Positions 7,309-12,729 of a DNA stretch of 13,717 bases are shown here, piece after piece. The stretch spans positions 1-13,717 of the forward strand of contig CALAHA010000047.1 of assembly GCA_937891565.1 (NCBI GenBank). Reading direction: 5' to 3'. Source of the DNA: an uncultured Ilumatobacter sp. GTDB taxonomy: Bacteria > Actinomycetota > Acidimicrobiia > Acidimicrobiales > Ilumatobacteraceae. Position 1 is the stretch's first letter. Each line of letters opens with the position of its first letter. The notes beneath the pieces were generated by a model, which searched no databases, was not told where the DNA came from, and was given only the letters and a program-made list of their open reading frames with translations. The position numbers were made by a program, and so were the translations under genes.

Positions 7309-8187
7309 ATGAGTAATCGAGTGGTGGGCCCCGGGTTGGCAATCCCCGTTCGCCAGGTCCAGGAATGGCTCGGCACCCAAATCCGAGATCGGGTGGTGGG
7401 CCCTGACGCCACCGTTCGGCGAGTGGAATTGTTCGACACCAACGAGCCGGGCTGGTTCGATGATGACGCCCCAATCCGGCGCGTGCATTCTGACGCGTCG
7501 ATGTTCATTGGCGGCATGCGCGCTCTCCTGTTCCAGTCGCTACACCCGCTCGCTATGGCAGGGGTCGCTGAACATTCCGATTTCCGAAACGATCCATGGG
7601 GCCGGCTGCAGCGCACCGCCGACTTCCTCGCTGCAACGACGTTCGGCCCGGCTTCCGAAGCACAGAAAGCCGTCAACATCGTGCATCGCGTGCACAAGCG
7701 TGTGGTCGGCACAGCCCCCGACGGTCGGCCCTATGCAGCGAACGACCCGCACCTGCTGCACTGGGTCCACATTGCTGAGCTCGACAGTTTCCTCGCCGCC
7801 CACGACCGGTACGGCATCGACCCGCTGGTCAGAGCGGAACGAGATCAATACGTTGCTGAGTCAGCCGTCATCGCACGAGCGCTCGGCGTCGTGGCCCCGC
7901 CCGAGACCGAGGCCGAACTGCGTGACCATCTGCGCACGTTCCGTCCAGAACTGGGCGGCTCGAGCGCAGCACGAGACGCTGCCCGCTATCTACTGATCCA
8001 GCCGCCCCTCCCCGCCGCCGGTCGCGTTCCGTACGGCCTGATCTGCGCAGGTGCTGTCTCGCTGATGCCAGCCTGGACTCGATGGCCGCTGCGACTCCCC
8101 TGGCTGCCGGTCACCGAGGCGACGGCTGGGCGAGCTGTCGGTGGTGTGGTCACCCGAGCGCTGCGCTGGGCACTGCCTGCGCCATAG
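7309..8187 (+). CDS. Oxygenase MpaB family protein (DUF2236)
   Basis: Protein of 292 aa of the DUF2236/MpaB family, relatives of which include the fungal MpaB oxygenase and the haem-containing latex-clearing protein. Conserved words, numbered from ATG 7309: a Gly-Met-Arg-Ala-rich helix at 68-72 leading to QSLHPLAMAGVAEHSDF (His79 and His89 in the usual HPxxxxGVxxHS), DPWGRLQRTADFLAATTFG at 95-113, and VHRVHKRVVGTAPDGRPY followed by DPHLLHWVHIAELDSFL. It ends naturally with RALRWALPAP. Haem binding and oxygenase activity are inferred from the family. The upstream in-frame start at 7153 is rejected because it would run through the opposite operon's first gene. Divergent to the AI-2E operon. Its last 202 bp lie under the convergent YcaQ-like reading frame. 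A weak CACGAT box sits 6 nt before the ATG. Confidence 0.88.
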   Translation: MSNRVVGPGLAIPVRQVQEWLGTQIRDRVVGPDATVRRVELFDTNEPGWFDDDAPIRRVHSDASMFIGGMRALLFQSLHPLAMAGVAEHSDFRNDPWGRLQRTADFLAATTFGPASEAQKAVNIVHRVHKRVVGTAPDGRPYAANDPHLLHWVHIAELDSFLAAHDRYGIDPLVRAERDQYVAESAVIARALGVVAPPETEAELRDHLRTFRPELGGSSAARDAARYLLIQPPLPAAGRVPYGLICAGAVSLMPAWTRWPLRLPWLPVTEATAGRAVGGVVTRALRWALPAP

Positions 8188-9374
8188 GTGCTCACCGCTG
8201 CAGCGAGCGGCTTCGACAGGTCGCCCTTCGGTTTGACGACGACACCGCCGTCCAGCTCCAACCAATCCGCCATGAGGCGGAGTTCCTCGGCCAGCTCGGC
8301 TGCGACGTACCCCTCGTTGATCCCTGGCTCGCCGTAACTGCCTTGCACGAGAAGCTGACCGGCTTTTCGGTCGGCTTTCAGATCGATCCGACCGACCAGT
8401 TCGTCGCCCAGCAGGAACGGCAGCACGTAGTACCCGTACTGCCTCTTGGGCTCTGGCACGTAAATCTCGATGCGATAGCGGAACCCGAAGAGCCGCTCGG
8501 CTCGATCGCGATACCAGACGACTGGGTCGAAGGGGCTGAGCAGCGCACGTGCCGAGATCCGACGTGGACACTGCGCTGCGGGGTGGAGGTACGCCGGCTT
8601 GCTCCAGCCTTCGACTTCGACCTGGAGCAGCCGGCCGTCTTCGACCAACTCGTTCATGAGCGGACGCGATCTCGGCATTTTAAGCCGGTAGTAGTCGGCG
8701 AGATCATCGAGCGTGCCAATGCCGTGGTGCTGCGCCGCGAGGACCAGCAGCTCTTTGTGCGCGTCCGCAGGTGAGGGTGTGGGAAGCGCAAGAAGCTCGG
8801 CCGCGATGACGTTCTCGGTGAGGTCATACACACGTGCGAAATCGTTCTGACGACGAATACCCGTTACTCGGCCTTGGTGAAACAAGGCCTCGAGCGCAAG
8901 TTTGCCGTCGTCCCAGTCCCACCACGGGCCCTTCTTGCCAACGCGTTGGTCGAGGTCGCCGGACATCACCGCTCCGTCGACACGAATCCGATCGAGCACC
9001 TCATCGAGGTAGCCGGGGCGGCGGGTTTCGAGCTTGTCGACGGCAGCCCATGCATGCCCTTCGTCCATCCGCCAACGCATCAGCGGGTGTAACGCAACCG
9101 GGGCATAGGAGGCCACGTGCGCCCAGTACTCGAAGAGTTCGCCGGCGGCCAACGCATCCCAAATCAGTGATCTGGGATGCGGGCCGAGCCGTGCGAAGAG
9201 CGGCAACTCCTGACTGCGGACCAAAACATTGATCGAGTCGATCTGAATGACACCCATCTGGTCGACGAGCTTGCGTAGATGGCGGCGATCGACGCGACCA
9301 GCCGGCCGGGGGTTGTTGAACCCCTGCGCCCCGAGCGCAAGCCGGCGAGCCTGCGCGATGGAAAGCTGAGTCAC
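7986..9374 (-). CDS. YcaQ/AlkX-type DNA glycosylase (HTH_42, PF06224) with an overprinted C-terminal tail
   Basis: Winged-helix DNA glycosylase of the family that unhooks DNA interstrand crosslinks (E. coli YcaQ/AlkX; Streptomyces AlkZ). The N-terminus is typical (VTQLSIAQARRLALGAQGF). Gln44-Ile-Asp46 in MGVIQIDSIN fits the Q-x-D catalytic motif of AlkX rather than the QxQ of AlkZ. Further family words are LGPHPRSLIWDAL, ELFEYWAHVASY, KGPWWDWDDGKLALEALFHQG, ALLSPFDPVVWYRDRAERLFGF, YEIYVP-like RYRIEIYVPEPKRQYGYYVLPFLL and LMADWLELDG. The expected end is near KGDLSKPLAAAV (about residue 395). Instead the frame runs another ~66 codons, wholly antisense to the MpaB gene, to TGA at 7986. That tail is Ser/Thr/Arg/Pro-rich and unlike the domain. 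Start GTG 9374 is favoured by family N-termini and a GACAAT box 6 nt upstream; ATG 9404 is the alternative. Confidence 0.87.
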   Translation of the reverse strand: MTQLSIAQARRLALGAQGFNNPRPAGRVDRRHLRKLVDQMGVIQIDSINVLVRSQELPLFARLGPHPRSLIWDALAAGELFEYWAHVASYAPVALHPLMRWRMDEGHAWAAVDKLETRRPGYLDEVLDRIRVDGAVMSGDLDQRVGKKGPWWDWDDGKLALEALFHQGRVTGIRRQNDFARVYDLTENVIAAELLALPTPSPADAHKELLVLAAQHHGIGTLDDLADYYRLKMPRSRPLMNELVEDGRLLQVEVEGWSKPAYLHPAAQCPRRISARALLSPFDPVVWYRDRAERLFGFRYRIEIYVPEPKRQYGYYVLPFLLGDELVGRIDLKADRKAGQLLVQGSYGEPGINEGYVAAELAEELRLMADWLELDGGVVVKPKGDLSKPLAAAVSTYGAGSAQRSARVTTPPTARPAVASVTGSQGSRSGHRVQAGISETAPAQIRPYGTRPAAGRGGWISR

Positions 9375-9380
9375 CGAGCG

Positions 9381-9386
9381 ATTGTC
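9381..9386 (-). promoter_or_regulatory. Possible -10 box (GACAAT) for the YcaQ-like gene
   Basis: GACAAT on the minus strand differs from the TAnnnT pattern only at the first base and lies 6 nt before GTG 9374. It falls between the palindrome and the gene, which would give the glycosylase its own promoter and a leaderless transcript. This is weak evidence on its own. Confidence 0.3.
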
Positions 9387-9411
9387 GCGCAGCCCAGCTC
9401 GCATGCTCGAC

Positions 9412-9448
9412 ACCGTTTCAGTTGGGGTCTGACCCCAACTGAAACGGT
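9412..9448. repeat. Perfect 37-bp palindrome (18-bp arms, 1-nt centre)
   Basis: The left arm ACCGTTTCAGTTGGGGTC (9412-9429) and right arm GACCCCAACTGAAACGGT (9431-9448) are exact reverse complements around a single T at 9430. As RNA it would fold into a stem of at least 16 bp with a TCTGA-type loop. It lies 8 nt after the cyclophilin stop and 37 nt before the YcaQ-like GTG. A terminator role for the cyclophilin gene is plausible, but there is no T tract on either side. A dispersed REP-like element is the other option. Confidence 0.85.
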
Positions 9449-9456
9449 CGGTACGA

Positions 9457-10011
9457 TCAGTCTTCGGCGACAGTGATTTCGACGCCCTGAATGATGACAT
9501 CATCGTTCGGACGATCGCTGCGGTCGGTCTTGACGTTCTGCATCGTGTCGACGATGTCGAGGCCCTTGACGACCTGGCCGAAGAGGCTGTACTGCGGAGG
9601 CAGGCCGACGCCGGATGCGCCCGACACGATGAAGAACTGCGAGCCGTTGGTGTTCGGGCCGGAGTTGGCCATGGCCAGCGAACCGACCTGGTACTCACGC
9701 GGCTTGGGGAGCTCGTCAGCGAACTTGTACCCGGGGCCACCGCGGCCGGTGCCTGTGGGGTCGCCACCCTGGCACATGAAGCCATTGATGATCCGGTGGA
9801 AGATCACGCCGTCGTAGTAGTGATTCAGAGCAAGGAAGACAAAGTTGTTGACCGTCTTCGGTGCCTTGACGGCGTCGAGTGCGACGACGATCTCACCGAG
9901 CGTCGTGGAGATCTTTGCGGTATACCGCTTGGTTGCGTCGATGCCCATCTCGGGTGCGGCAGGAAAGTCCTGCTGCTGGGGTGCGGAACCGTCAAAAGGA
10001 GGGAAAGCCAT
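9457..10011 (-). CDS. Peptidyl-prolyl cis-trans isomerase, cyclophilin type
   Basis: Catalyses cis-trans isomerisation of X-Pro bonds during protein folding. Single cyclophilin domain of 184 aa with a ~30-residue N-terminal extension (MAFPPFDGSAPQQQ) and no signal peptide or lipobox, so cytoplasmic. Active-site words are FHRIINGFMCQGGD at 71-84 (catalytic Arg73, Phe78, Gln81) and AMANSGPNTNGSQFFI at 113-128. The segment around the usual Trp/His reads LPPQYSLFGQVV, so the cyclosporin-binding Trp is not present, as is common in bacterial enzymes. ATG at 10009-10011 is the only sensible start and has a TAGGGT box 8 nt upstream. Divergent from the small DksA-like gene; separated from the downstream glycosylase gene by the palindrome. 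Confidence 0.95.
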   Translation of the reverse strand: MAFPPFDGSAPQQQDFPAAPEMGIDATKRYTAKISTTLGEIVVALDAVKAPKTVNNFVFLALNHYYDGVIFHRIINGFMCQGGDPTGTGRGGPGYKFADELPKPREYQVGSLAMANSGPNTNGSQFFIVSGASGVGLPPQYSLFGQVVKGLDIVDTMQNVKTDRSDRPNDDVIIQGVEITVAED

Positions 10012-10019
10012 AACAACGA

Positions 10020-10025
10020 ACCCTA
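10020..10025 (-). promoter_or_regulatory. Possible -10 box (TAGGGT) for the cyclophilin gene
   Basis: TAGGGT on the minus strand fits TAnnnT and ends 8 nt before the ATG at 10011. This would give a leaderless or nearly leaderless transcript. No clear -35 element and no Shine-Dalgarno sequence are seen in the short divergent region 10012-10061. Confidence 0.4.
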
Positions 10026-10054
10026 TCGGCGGCGAGTTCTGCAGCCGTCGCGGC

Positions 10055-10060
10055 TAGCTT
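10055..10060 (+). promoter_or_regulatory. Possible -10 box (TAGCTT) for the small DksA-like gene
   Basis: TAGCTT fits TAnnnT and ends 7 nt before the GTG at 10068. It leaves only 1 nt before the alternative GTG at 10062, and so favours 10068 as the start of a leaderless message. No -35 element is clear. Confidence 0.4.
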
Positions 10061-10067
10061 CGTGCCT

Positions 10068-10316
10068 GTGAGCGACCTTGGAAATTCCCCTCCCGACAAT
10101 TTCGACGTGGAGCCAGATACCGAACCTTGCGTTGCCACCGCGCCAGGCATCGATCTTGATGCAATCCAGCGCGACCTCGAAGGCGTCCAAGCCGCCCTCG
10201 AACGGCTGAACGAAGGCACCTACTGGACCGATGAGGTCACCGGCGACATCATTCCCAGTGAAGTCCTCGACGCCTTCCCGCTCACCCGCACTGTTGCCAT
10301 CAACGCCACCGACTGA
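10068..10316 (+). CDS. Small DksA/TraR-like protein lacking zinc-finger cysteines
   Basis: 82-residue acidic protein (84 if GTG 10062 is used). After a disordered, Asp/Pro-rich start (SDLGNSPPDNFDVEPDTEP) comes DLDAIQRDLEGVQAALERLNEGTYWTDEVTGDIIPSEVLDAFPLTR. The arrangement helix, ALxRLxxGTYG, CxxCGxxI, RLxAxP is that of DksA/TraR-family RNA-polymerase-binding proteins, in which GTYGxCxxCGxPI holds the zinc. Here the equivalent words are GTYWTDEVTGDII, so the first Cys pair is Asp/Thr, and the second pair is absent because the protein ends soon after. It could be a zinc-independent relative or a protein that kept only the helix. Function in transcription is inference. It stands 66 bp before the ABC1 kinase gene on the same strand and may be co-transcribed with it. 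Confidence 0.75.
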   Translation: MSDLGNSPPDNFDVEPDTEPCVATAPGIDLDAIQRDLEGVQAALERLNEGTYWTDEVTGDIIPSEVLDAFPLTRTVAINATD

Positions 10317-10382
10317 CACCGCTCAACTGAGTGAACTGAGCAGACCAATGCAGCAAATCCATCAGACAACGAGCGCCGCCTG

Positions 10383-11840
10383 ATGCAGAAAAAAGACGCT
10401 GCCTCGCTTGTTGGCCTTGTGACCCTCGCTGCTGGCCTTGCGGCGGCAGCGCAGCAAAGCGCCAAGCGGACAAAGTCGTCGCCGCTGACCAGCCGCGCGG
10501 CACGCTCGGCGAAGATTTGGAAGATGTCGGCGCGCAACGGAGCTCGGTTCGCCGTGACCAAGGTTCGAGGTATCGCGAGCGACCAAGAACGCCGAGCTGC
10601 GCTCGACGAACAATTCGCTATCCGGACAGCCGAAGATGTCGCCAAGGAACTGGGCGAAATGAAGGGCGTCTTGATGAAGGCTGGGCAGATGATCAGCTTC
10701 ATCTTCGAGGCGCTTCCCGACGAGGCCCAAGACGCGCTCGCCACTCTGCAAGCCGACGCAGCACCGATGGCTCCGACCCTCGCAGCTGCCGTGGTCGAAG
10801 GCGAGCTCGGCAAGCAACCCGAACGCATCTTTCGCGAATGGTCTGACCTTCCCGTCGCCGCCGCCTCGATCGGACAGGTTCATCAAGCCGTCACGCCAGA
10901 CGGCCGCACTATTGCCGTCAAAGTGCAGTACCCCGGCGTCCACGAAGCGATCGAAAGCGACCTCGACGCCGCCGAAGTGATGTACGCAATGTTCTCAGCA
11001 ATGATGCTGAAGGGCCTCGACGTCAACGCTCTCGTCGATGAGTTGCGCGGCCGGATGCGCGAAGAGCTCGACTACGAGCTCGAAGCGCGGAACGTCAAGG
11101 AATTCACGACACTTTTTGCCGGCCATCCGTGGGTCCGTATTCCGAAGCTGGTTCCCGAGTATTCAACGGCTCGCCTCCTCACGACCGAGTGGGTCGACGG
11201 CATGAGTTTTGATCAGCTACGCAAGGAACCGAACGAGACAAAACAACGGTCAGGCGAAGTGCTGTGGAGGTTCGCTCAGCGCGCTATCCACCAGTACGGC
11301 ATCTTTAACGGCGACCCGCACCCGGGAAACTACAAGTTCCATCACGACGGCAGCATCACGTTCCTCGACTACGGGCTCGTCAAGCGCTGGTCACCAGGTG
11401 AATGGGAGGGCCTCAAGCCGACGATGGACGCGATCATTGTCAGCCGTGACCCCGAATTGCTTGTGCATGAGATGGAGAAGTCCCGATTCCTGCGAACCGG
11501 CCACGGCCTCGATGCCGGCCTCGTCTACGACTACGTGTCGAGCCCGTACGTGCCCTACCTGACCGATGAGTTCACCTTCACTCGTGAGTGGATGCGCGAC
11601 ACGCTTGGAACCATCATGGACGTCCAAGGCCCACACGCTCGCGTCATTGAGCAACTCAACCTGCCACCCAGTTTCGTCATTCTCGATCGGGTGGTTTGGG
11701 GCGTGAGTGCGATCCTCGGCAAACTTGAGGCTCACGGCCCGTGGCGCGGGATGCTCCTCGAGTACACCAACGACGGCCCACCGGCGACTGATCTTGGTGC
11801 CGCCGAAGCGGCCTGGGACTCGAGTCGCGCCCAGAACTGA
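10383..11840 (+). CDS. ABC1/UbiB (AarF/ADCK) family atypical kinase
   Basis: Protein-kinase-like fold family involved in isoprenoid quinone or lipid biology; 485 aa. Motifs in order: KxGQ (LMKAGQMISF, Lys99-Gln102), the Ala-rich nucleotide loop AAASIGQVHQA at 159-169, the ATP-binding Lys180 in AVKVQYPG, ELDYELEARN at 228-237, the catalytic NGDPHPGNY at 309-317, and LDYG at 328-331 in place of DFG. All the key residues of an ADCK-type ATPase/kinase are present. The N-terminus has a hydrophobic Ala/Gly/Leu stretch (SLVGLVTLAAGLAAAAQ, 8-24) that may be a membrane anchor. Start ATG 10383 has no visible ribosome site. No quinone biosynthesis gene is nearby, so a role in quinone metabolism is family inference only. 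Confidence 0.92.
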   Translation: MQKKDAASLVGLVTLAAGLAAAAQQSAKRTKSSPLTSRAARSAKIWKMSARNGARFAVTKVRGIASDQERRAALDEQFAIRTAEDVAKELGEMKGVLMKAGQMISFIFEALPDEAQDALATLQADAAPMAPTLAAAVVEGELGKQPERIFREWSDLPVAAASIGQVHQAVTPDGRTIAVKVQYPGVHEAIESDLDAAEVMYAMFSAMMLKGLDVNALVDELRGRMREELDYELEARNVKEFTTLFAGHPWVRIPKLVPEYSTARLLTTEWVDGMSFDQLRKEPNETKQRSGEVLWRFAQRAIHQYGIFNGDPHPGNYKFHHDGSITFLDYGLVKRWSPGEWEGLKPTMDAIIVSRDPELLVHEMEKSRFLRTGHGLDAGLVYDYVSSPYVPYLTDEFTFTREWMRDTLGTIMDVQGPHARVIEQLNLPPSFVILDRVVWGVSAILGKLEAHGPWRGMLLEYTNDGPPATDLGAAEAAWDSSRAQN

Positions 11841-11921
11841 GCCAGATCTCGGCGTCGTCTGCTTTCGACCGTTCGCTGGCCATCGAGTGCTTCGCTGACG
11901 TGGCGAATAGGCCGATCCGTC

Positions 11922-11927
11922 TACTCT
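11922..11927 (+). promoter_or_regulatory. Possible -10 box (TACTCT) for the ferritin-like gene
   Basis: TACTCT fits TAnnnT and ends 6 nt before the ATG at 11934, which is the leaderless spacing. The rest of the 93-bp intergenic region 11841-11933 shows no -35 element, hairpin or Shine-Dalgarno sequence that I can support. Confidence 0.4.
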
Positions 11928-11933
11928 CACGAG

Positions 11934-12581
11934 ATGGGTGATACTCCAGACGGCACTGCTCGCGCTCCGTTCGCACCGTGGGACCGGCGTGCTCTGCCGG
12001 GCAGCTTTAACGTGGCCGAAACCGCTCGTCGCGTTGGCAACTACAAGTGGACCGAGATGAAGTTGTTTGAGGCCCTGGGTGGATGGATCGCCACGGTGCC
12101 TGAACTCGACATCAAGATGCGTCTCGGTGCACACTGCTATCACCACGCCTGGCATGCCGACCTCTGGCATAAGCGCCTTCCCGAGCTGCGCGAAATGAAG
12201 CCCGAGCGGCTGACCGTGCCCGCCAACGAGGCAATGGAACGGTTCATTGAGGCAATGACTGAGCCGGAGGCTCCAGAGCTGTCTATCGAGAAGCTCGTCG
12301 GCGTGTACCGCGTGCTGATCCCCCGGTTCATCGCTGCGTACACATACCACCGCAACAACACGAGCGAAATCACCGATGCGCCCACCATCCGGTCGATCAA
12401 TTTCATTCTGCAAGACGAGTTCGACGACTGGCGCGATGGCGAAATGATGCTGCAGTCACTCATCACGACGCCCGAACACGTCGAGCGAGCGGCCGCGCAC
12501 CAGGCCAAACTCGAAGCAATCATGGTCGAAGCGGGCGGGATTACCGGCGCTGACAGCATCGGTGGCGCTGAACGAGACTGA
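11934..12581 (+). CDS. Uncharacterised helical protein, possibly ferritin-like
   Basis: 215 aa, no signal peptide or membrane segment, rich in His, Glu and Trp. Notable segments: NYKWTEMKLFEALGGW (37-51), PELDIKMRLGAHCYHHAWHADLW (56-78) followed by RLPELRE, IPRFIAAYTYHRNN (129-142), and FILQDEFDDWRDGEMMLQSLI (157-177). Long amphipathic helices with Glu41, His71, His74, Glu162 and Asp165 in repeated positions resemble four-helix ferritin-like proteins in which carboxylates and His bind two metals. However, I do not see the exact ExxH pairs, so I cannot confirm a di-iron site. It may instead be a scaffold protein of the same fold. ATG 11934 is supported by a TACTCT box. It is transcribed alone or with the ABC1 gene 93 bp upstream. 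Confidence 0.8.
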   Translation: MGDTPDGTARAPFAPWDRRALPGSFNVAETARRVGNYKWTEMKLFEALGGWIATVPELDIKMRLGAHCYHHAWHADLWHKRLPELREMKPERLTVPANEAMERFIEAMTEPEAPELSIEKLVGVYRVLIPRFIAAYTYHRNNTSEITDAPTIRSINFILQDEFDDWRDGEMMLQSLITTPEHVERAAAHQAKLEAIMVEAGGITGADSIGGAERD

Positions 12582-12600
12582 CAGCATCGTCGTGCCGAAA

Positions 12601-12617
12601 GCGGTCGGCCAGACCGC
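12601..12617 (+). terminator. Small GC-rich hairpin after the ferritin-like gene
   Basis: GCGGTC and GACCGC form a perfect 6-bp stem around a 5-nt loop, 19 nt after the stop at 12581. No T tract follows, so this is at most a factor-dependent end or pause site. The stretch 12582-12657 otherwise shows nothing recognisable. Confidence 0.3.
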
Positions 12618-12657
12618 GCGAGACGGTGCGGGAGTAACGCCCTCACCCTGTGAACGC

Positions 12658-12705
12658 AAAAACCGACATGCAGGACCTCGTCTGCGAGGCCGCTACATGT
12701 CGGTT
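12658..12705 (-). terminator. Rho-independent terminator of the tandem-repeat gene
   Basis: AACCGACATG (12661-12670) pairs exactly with CATGTCGGTT (12696-12705), and an inner CCTCG/CGAGG stem (12676-12680 with 12685-12689) extends the structure. Read on the minus strand the hairpin is followed by a run of five T (complement of A 12658-12662), the classical intrinsic terminator. It lies 24 nt after the minus-strand stop at 12730. On the plus strand no T tract follows, so it mainly serves the repeat gene. Confidence 0.8.
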
Positions 12706-12729
12706 GAGGCGTGGAGCCGTTCAGTTGGC

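Noticed and set aside
7317..7404. Two RVVGP words at the start of the MpaB-like gene, encoded by similar DNA
   Set aside because: The similarity is about 15 bases only; it is too short to claim a duplication.
8082..8774. Plus-strand open frame of 230 codons antisense to the glycosylase gene
   Set aside because: The minus strand carries the conserved glycosylase domain; the plus frame shows no family words.
9405..9785. N-terminal extension of the glycosylase frame through the palindrome and into the cyclophilin gene
   Set aside because: The extra residues are Ser/Arg-rich shadow of the cyclophilin gene in another frame, and family N-termini begin at VTQLSIAQARR.
10321..10342. Weak inverted repeat GCTCA/TGAGC and a repeated AACTGAG upstream of the ABC1 kinase gene
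   Set aside because: A five-base stem with an 11-nt loop is expected by chance, and it lacks any T tract or known operator form.
12550..12589. 12-bp direct repeat CTGACAGCATCG at 12550 and 12578, spanning the stop of the ferritin-like gene
   Set aside because: It is short, and the 28-bp offset has no obvious partner element. It may be a small local duplication but supports no feature.
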